Shown here: piece by piece, positions 4,611-8,310 of the stretch
Layout of the letters: every line of letters begins with the position of its first letter
Numbering within the stretch: position 1 is the stretch's first letter
Assembly (NCBI GenBank): GCA_013695255.1
Contig: JACDAV010000222.1
Span: forward strand, 1-8,310
Length of the DNA stretch: 8,310 bases
From: Chloroflexota bacterium
GTDB taxonomy: Bacteria > Chloroflexota > Limnocylindria > Limnocylindrales > CSP1-4
Direction of reading: 5' to 3'
The notes under the pieces: generated by a model
Databases searched by the model: none
The model's input: only the letters and a program-made list of their open reading frames with translations
What the model was told of the DNA's origin: nothing
Made by a program: the position numbers and the translations under genes

Positions 4611-7474
4611 CGGTCATCGAGCGGCCGTCGGTCTCGGCCCGACGCGTCCGCCGGCCGGACGTCGTGGCGGAGATCGCCGCCCGCCGCCGTCTCGACGTCC
4701 GGGCGCAGCTGAGCGAGCTGTCCGCAGCGGACCGGCGACGCCTCGCCCGATCCGCGCCACCTCCGCGGCCCATCGCCGAGCGCTTCGCCGCGCCCGGCCT
4801 CCACCTCATTGCTGAGGTGAAGCGACGCTCGCCGTCGGCCGGCACGATCGCCGTGGACGGGCTCGATCCGGTCGCGCTGGCACGCGCCTACGAGGCCGGC
4901 GGCGCGTCGGCCATCTCGGTCCTGTGCGAGCCGCACTGGTTCGGTGGCTCGGTCGACGACCTGCGGGCGGTTCGCGCGTCGGTGGGCGTGCCGGTCCTGG
5001 CCAAGGACTTCGTCGTCGAGCCCGGCCAGCTGGAGCTCCTGCGCGCGGCGGGCGCGGACATCGTCCTGCTGCTGGCGGTCCTCCACCCGGCCCGGCGCCT
5101 GGCCAGGCTGGTGCGGCAGGCGCTCGACCTCGGGCTCGAGCCGCTGGTCGAGGTCCACGAGGAGCGGGAGCTGGAGCGGGCGCTCGCCACGCCGGCAAGG
5201 TTGATCGGCGTGAACAACCGCGACCTGCGGACGCTTCTCGTCGACCCCGAGCGCGCTGCCTTGCTCCGCGAGCTGGTGCCGGATGACCGGCTCGCCGTGG
5301 CCGAATCCGGCGTTCGCGAGCCGGAGACCGTCGCGACGTGGCGAACGCTCGGCTTCGACGCTGCGCTCGTGGGCGAGGCGCTCGTCCGGAGCTCCGACCC
5401 GCGTGCCCAGGCCGCCCGGTTCGTCGCGGCCGGCCGTCCGCCCACGGATCCCGCCAACGTCGCCAGCCGGGCCGAGGTGAAGATCTGCGGCGTGACCGAC
5501 CGCGAGGGCATTTTCGCCGCCGTGCGGGCGGGGGCGGATGCGATCGGGCTCAACCTGGTGCCCGGCACGCCCAGGGCCCTCAGCATCGATGAAGCGGCCG
5601 CGCTGGCGACCCTGGCCCGGTCCGCCGCTCCGCCGGATCGCCGCCCGCGCATCGTCGCCATCACGGTCGATCGCTCGGCGGCCGAGCTCGACGACATCGC
5701 GGCCGCGCTCGACGCGGATGCCCTGCAGCTGAGCGGACACGAGCCGCCCGAGCTGCTCCGCGAGCTCCACCGGCCGGCGTGGAAGGTCCTCCACCTGCCC
5801 GCCGACGGCGAGGGCGCGGCCGCCGCGGACGCCGGCCGGTTCGTCGAACGGGCTCGCTCCTACCTCGACGCCGGCGCCGCCCGCGTGCTCCTCGACACGG
5901 CCGGCGGCGTCTACCCGGGCGGAACCGGCCGCCGGGCCGCCATCGAGCTCGCGGCGGCGATCGCCCGGGAGGTCCCGGTGACGCTCGGCGGAGGTCTCGG
6001 TCCGGCCAGCGTGGCGAAGGCGCTGCGCGCCGTCTCCGCGATCGGCGTCGACGTGGCGTCCGGGGTCGAGGCGCCGCGTGAACCCGGCGTGCGGCCGCAC
6101 AAGGACCCGCTCGCCGTCGCCCTGTTCATCAAGCGGGCCCGGGCGGCCCGCGACGATCGGCCGCACCACGCAGCTCGACCCACGCCGGTGCACCGCGGGC
6201 TGCTCGAGGCGGACGAACGGGGCCGCTGGGGGACCGACGGCGAGTTCGGCGGCCGATACGTGCCCGAGACGCTCATGGCGGCCCTCGCCCAGCTCGAGAC
6301 GGCCTACGCGGCACTGCGCCACGACCCCCGCTTCTGGGCGGAGCTGCGCGAGTTGCTCGCCCGGTACGCCGGCCGCCCCACGGCGCTCTACCGGGCGGAG
6401 GGCCTCGCGGTCGACGTGCTCGACCGCGCCCGCGCGGAGGCCGGTGCCGCCCGGCTGCCGCAGCGCCTCCGCCTCTACCTGAAGCGCGAAGACCTCGCGC
6501 ACACGGGGGCGCACAAGATCAACAACGCCCTCGGGCAGGCGCTGCTCACGCGCCGACTCGGCAAGACGCGCGTGATCGCGGAGACCGGCGCCGGCCAGCA
6601 CGGCGTCGCCACGGCCACCGCCTGCGCGCTGCTCGACCTGCCGTGCGTCGTCTACATGGGCGCCGAGGACATCGAGCGCCAGCAGCCGAACGTGCTGCGG
6701 ATGCACGCGCTCGGAACGGAGGTCCGCCCGGTCACGAGCGGCAGCGCGACGCTCAAGGACGCGATCAACGACGCGATGCGGGACTGGGTCACGAACGTCG
6801 AGTCGACCCACTACGTCCTTGGTTCGGCGATGGGCCCGCACCCGTATCCCACGATCGTGCGCGACCTCCAGCGGACGATCGGGGACGAGGCCGCGGCCCA
6901 GGTCGCCGCCCTCGAGGGCCGGCTGCCGGACCTCGTGCTCGCCTGCGTCGGCGGCGGGTCGAACGCGATCGGGCTCCTCGACCGGTTCATCGGCGAGCCT
7001 GGCGTCCGGCTGGCCGTGGCTGAAGCGGCCGGCGACGGCGTCGCGACCGGGCGCCATGCCGCGGCGCTGGCGGGCGGGACGGCCGGGATCCTCCACGGCG
7101 CCCGCTCGCTGATGCTGCAGGATCGCGACGGCCAGGTGCTCGAGGCGCACTCCGCCTCGGCCGGGCTGGACTACCCGGGCGTGGGTCCGCAGCTGTCCGC
7201 GCTGTTCGCCGGCGGGCGGCTGGAGATCGCGGCCGCGACGGACGCGGAGGCATTCCGCGCCATGCAGGTCGTGGCCAGCGCCGAGGGCATCCTGCCGGCG
7301 CTCGAGACGGCGCACGCGTTCGCGGTGCTGCCGCGGCTGCTCGCGGGCACGGAGGGCGCCGGCGGCGAGTGGCCGGACGAGACCGTCGTGCTGCTCGGCC
7401 TGTCCGGGCGGGGCGACAAGGACCTGTCGGCGTTCGGCCGGTGGCGCGAGACGGCCGTCGAGGCGCGCTCATGA
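4607..7474 (+). CDS. trpCFB: Trifunctional TrpC-TrpF-TrpB fusion: IGP synthase, PRA isomerase, tryptophan synthase beta
   Basis: One uninterrupted 955-codon frame encodes three full enzymes. Residues 1-276 are indole-3-glycerol phosphate synthase: IAEVKRRSPSAG (68-79), FGGS (112-115), LAKDFVV (131-137, catalytic Lys133), VEVHEE (181-186), GVNNRDL (201-207) and AESGV (232-236). Residues 290-510 are phosphoribosylanthranilate isomerase: VKICGVTD (291-298, catalytic Cys294), LLDTAGG (428-434, catalytic Asp430), PGGTG (437-441), LGGGLGP (460-466) and GVDVASGVE (480-488). Residues 536-955 are the PLP-dependent beta chain: EFGGRYVPETLM (546-557), HTGAHKIN (632-639, PLP Lys637), AETGAGQHG (658-666, Glu659), GGGSNAIG (782-789), SAGLDYPGVGP (851-861) and GLSGRGDKDL (931-940). 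Linkers are about 14 residues (C-F) and about 26 Arg/His/Pro-rich residues (F-B). The GTG at 4607 overlaps the trpD stop and has no clear ribosome binding site, so translation is probably coupled. GTG codons at 5477 and 6188 could be internal starts but lack binding sites. The TrpF lid reads QLSGHE (374-379) where QLHGDE is usual. Confidence 0.93.
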   Translation: MTVIERPSVSARRVRRPDVVAEIAARRRLDVRAQLSELSAADRRRLARSAPPPRPIAERFAAPGLHLIAEVKRRSPSAGTIAVDGLDPVALARAYEAGGASAISVLCEPHWFGGSVDDLRAVRASVGVPVLAKDFVVEPGQLELLRAAGADIVLLLAVLHPARRLARLVRQALDLGLEPLVEVHEERELERALATPARLIGVNNRDLRTLLVDPERAALLRELVPDDRLAVAESGVREPETVATWRTLGFDAALVGEALVRSSDPRAQAARFVAAGRPPTDPANVASRAEVKICGVTDREGIFAAVRAGADAIGLNLVPGTPRALSIDEAAALATLARSAAPPDRRPRIVAITVDRSAAELDDIAAALDADALQLSGHEPPELLRELHRPAWKVLHLPADGEGAAAADAGRFVERARSYLDAGAARVLLDTAGGVYPGGTGRRAAIELAAAIAREVPVTLGGGLGPASVAKALRAVSAIGVDVASGVEAPREPGVRPHKDPLAVALFIKRARAARDDRPHHAARPTPVHRGLLEADERGRWGTDGEFGGRYVPETLMAALAQLETAYAALRHDPRFWAELRELLARYAGRPTALYRAEGLAVDVLDRARAEAGAARLPQRLRLYLKREDLAHTGAHKINNALGQALLTRRLGKTRVIAETGAGQHGVATATACALLDLPCVVYMGAEDIERQQPNVLRMHALGTEVRPVTSGSATLKDAINDAMRDWVTNVESTHYVLGSAMGPHPYPTIVRDLQRTIGDEAAAQVAALEGRLPDLVLACVGGGSNAIGLLDRFIGEPGVRLAVAEAAGDGVATGRHAAALAGGTAGILHGARSLMLQDRDGQVLEAHSASAGLDYPGVGPQLSALFAGGRLEIAAATDAEAFRAMQVVASAEGILPALETAHAFAVLPRLLAGTEGAGGEWPDETVVLLGLSGRGDKDLSAFGRWRETAVEARS

Positions 7475-8310
7475 TCGGGATGGTCACGCCGGCGCCGGCG
7501 AGCCGTACCTCGACCGAGCCTCCGACAGGGACGAACCGGACCGCCGGCGCCCGGCGGATCGCCGCCGCCTTCGAGCGTGCGGCCGGCGAGGGGCGGGCGG
7601 CCCTGATCCCCTATGTCGTCGCCGGCTACCCGGACGCGGAGACGAGCCTCAGGGGGGCGATCGCCGCGGCCGACGCCGGGGCGGACCTGCTCGAGGTCGG
7701 CCTCCCGTACTCGGATCCGCTGGCCGACGGCGCGACGCTCCAGCGCGCGTCCGGCGCGGCCCTCGGGGCCGGCGCCACGACCGAGCGCTCGCTCGACCTC
7801 GTCCGGCGTATCGCCGCCGAACGGCCGGACCTGCCGCTCGTGCCCATGGGCTACGCGAACCAGGTGATCGGCGGCGGCGACGGCGGACCGATTGCCCGCC
7901 GGCTGGCGGACGCGGGCGCGGCCGGGCTGATCGTCGCCGACCTGACGCCGGACGAGGGCGCGCCGTTCGAGGCCGTCGCGCGCGACGCCGGTCTCGCCGT
8001 GGTCTACCTCGTGGCGCCGACGACCCCGCCCGACCGGCGGGCGTGGATCGCGAGCCGGACCGGCGGCTTCCTCTACTGCGTCTCGCTCGTCGGCGTCACC
8101 GGCGCCCGAGCGTCGCTGCCACCGACGGTCGGGCGGCTCGTGCGCGAGGTCCGTGCGGTGTCACCGGTGCCCGTCGGGGTCGGCTTCGGCGTCAGCCGCC
8201 CCGCCCACGCCCGCGCCCTCGTGCGCGCCGGCGCTGACGGGATCATCGTCGCCTCGGCGCTCGTGGACGCCCTCGGGCCGGATGGCCGGGACGTCGAGTC
8301 CCTCGGGCGG
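7471..8310 (+). CDS. trpA: Tryptophan synthase alpha chain (TrpA), 3' end beyond the window
   Basis: TrpA cleaves indole-3-glycerol phosphate to indole and glyceraldehyde-3-phosphate and normally channels indole to TrpB. The frame is open for 280 codons to the window edge without a stop. Visible are ALIPYVVAGYP (44-54), LEVGLPYSDPLADG (74-87) with catalytic Glu75 and Asp86, PLVPMGYAN (122-130), the loop region FLYCVSLVGVTGAR, PVGVGFGVSRP and GADGIIVASALV. Both catalytic acids are intact. The ATG at 7471 overlaps the trpCFB stop (ATGA), with GAGG at 7460-7463 seven bases upstream. The family fold begins near residue 28 (ARRIAAAFERA), so about 25 Thr/Pro/Ala-rich residues precede it. A second in-frame ATG at 7480 would shorten this by only three residues. 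By family length only a short C-terminal piece should be missing. Confidence 0.96.
   Translation, partial: MIGMVTPAPASRTSTEPPTGTNRTAGARRIAAAFERAAGEGRAALIPYVVAGYPDAETSLRGAIAAADAGADLLEVGLPYSDPLADGATLQRASGAALGAGATTERSLDLVRRIAAERPDLPLVPMGYANQVIGGGDGGPIARRLADAGAAGLIVADLTPDEGAPFEAVARDAGLAVVYLVAPTTPPDRRAWIASRTGGFLYCVSLVGVTGARASLPPTVGRLVREVRAVSPVPVGVGFGVSRPAHARALVRAGADGIIVASALVDALGPDGRDVESLGR

Noticed and set aside
4238..7315. A 1025-codon open frame on the - strand opposite trpD/trpCFB/trpA-proximal sequence
   Set aside because: It lies antisense to well-supported trp genes, is rich in Arg, Gly and Asp without motifs, and arises because high-GC codons leave few stops on the opposite strand.
1..8310. 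CRISPR arrays, insertion sequences, tRNA or rRNA genes, attachment sites
   Set aside because: No spaced direct repeats, transposase motifs, terminal inverted repeats or tRNA-like cloverleaf with CCA end were seen.

Overview
The window carries a nearly complete tryptophan biosynthesis operon on the + strand, in the order trpE-trpG-trpD-trpCFB-trpA. A tryptophan-specific T-box leader with its own promoter controls it. GC content is very high (roughly 70% or more by eye), GTG starts are common and genes are packed with 4-nt stop/start overlaps. A T-box on a trp operon in such GC-rich DNA suggests a high-GC Chloroflexota lineage (Limnocylindria/Ellin6529-like) or an actinobacterial relative. That placement is inference from style, not from a database match.

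Layout. Bases 1-53 may hold the first codons of a gene on the - strand that runs off the left edge. Bases 54-449 hold no convincing gene, only a weak leftward promoter-like signal with a palindrome and a GC-rich hairpin. A small two-helix membrane protein of unknown function lies at 450-629 (-), with its own divergent promoter. The trp promoter (TTGACG-18-TAGACT) is at 752-781 and the T-box leader at about 801-1105. The leader shows a UGG (Trp) specifier at 886-888, the T-box sequence AGGGTGGCACCGCG at 1044-1057 and a terminator hairpin at 1064-1093.

From 1148 to the right edge the operon is continuous: trpE (anthranilate synthase component I), trpG (glutamine amidotransferase subunit), trpD (anthranilate phosphoribosyltransferase), one 955-codon ORF joining TrpC, TrpF and TrpB, and trpA, cut by the window end. 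Every junction is a 4-nt GTGA or ATGA overlap, which implies translational coupling. Together the products convert chorismate to tryptophan. Uncharged tRNA-Trp binding the leader would release transcription, and TrpE keeps the LLES feedback motif for tryptophan.

The most unusual element is the trifunctional TrpC-TrpF-TrpB polypeptide. TrpC-TrpF fusions are classical in enterobacteria, but having the tryptophan synthase beta chain as a third in-frame domain is much less familiar. With TrpA encoded directly downstream, the last four reactions (PRA isomerisation, IGP formation, IGP cleavage to indole, indole plus serine to tryptophan) could sit in one assembly of two polypeptides.
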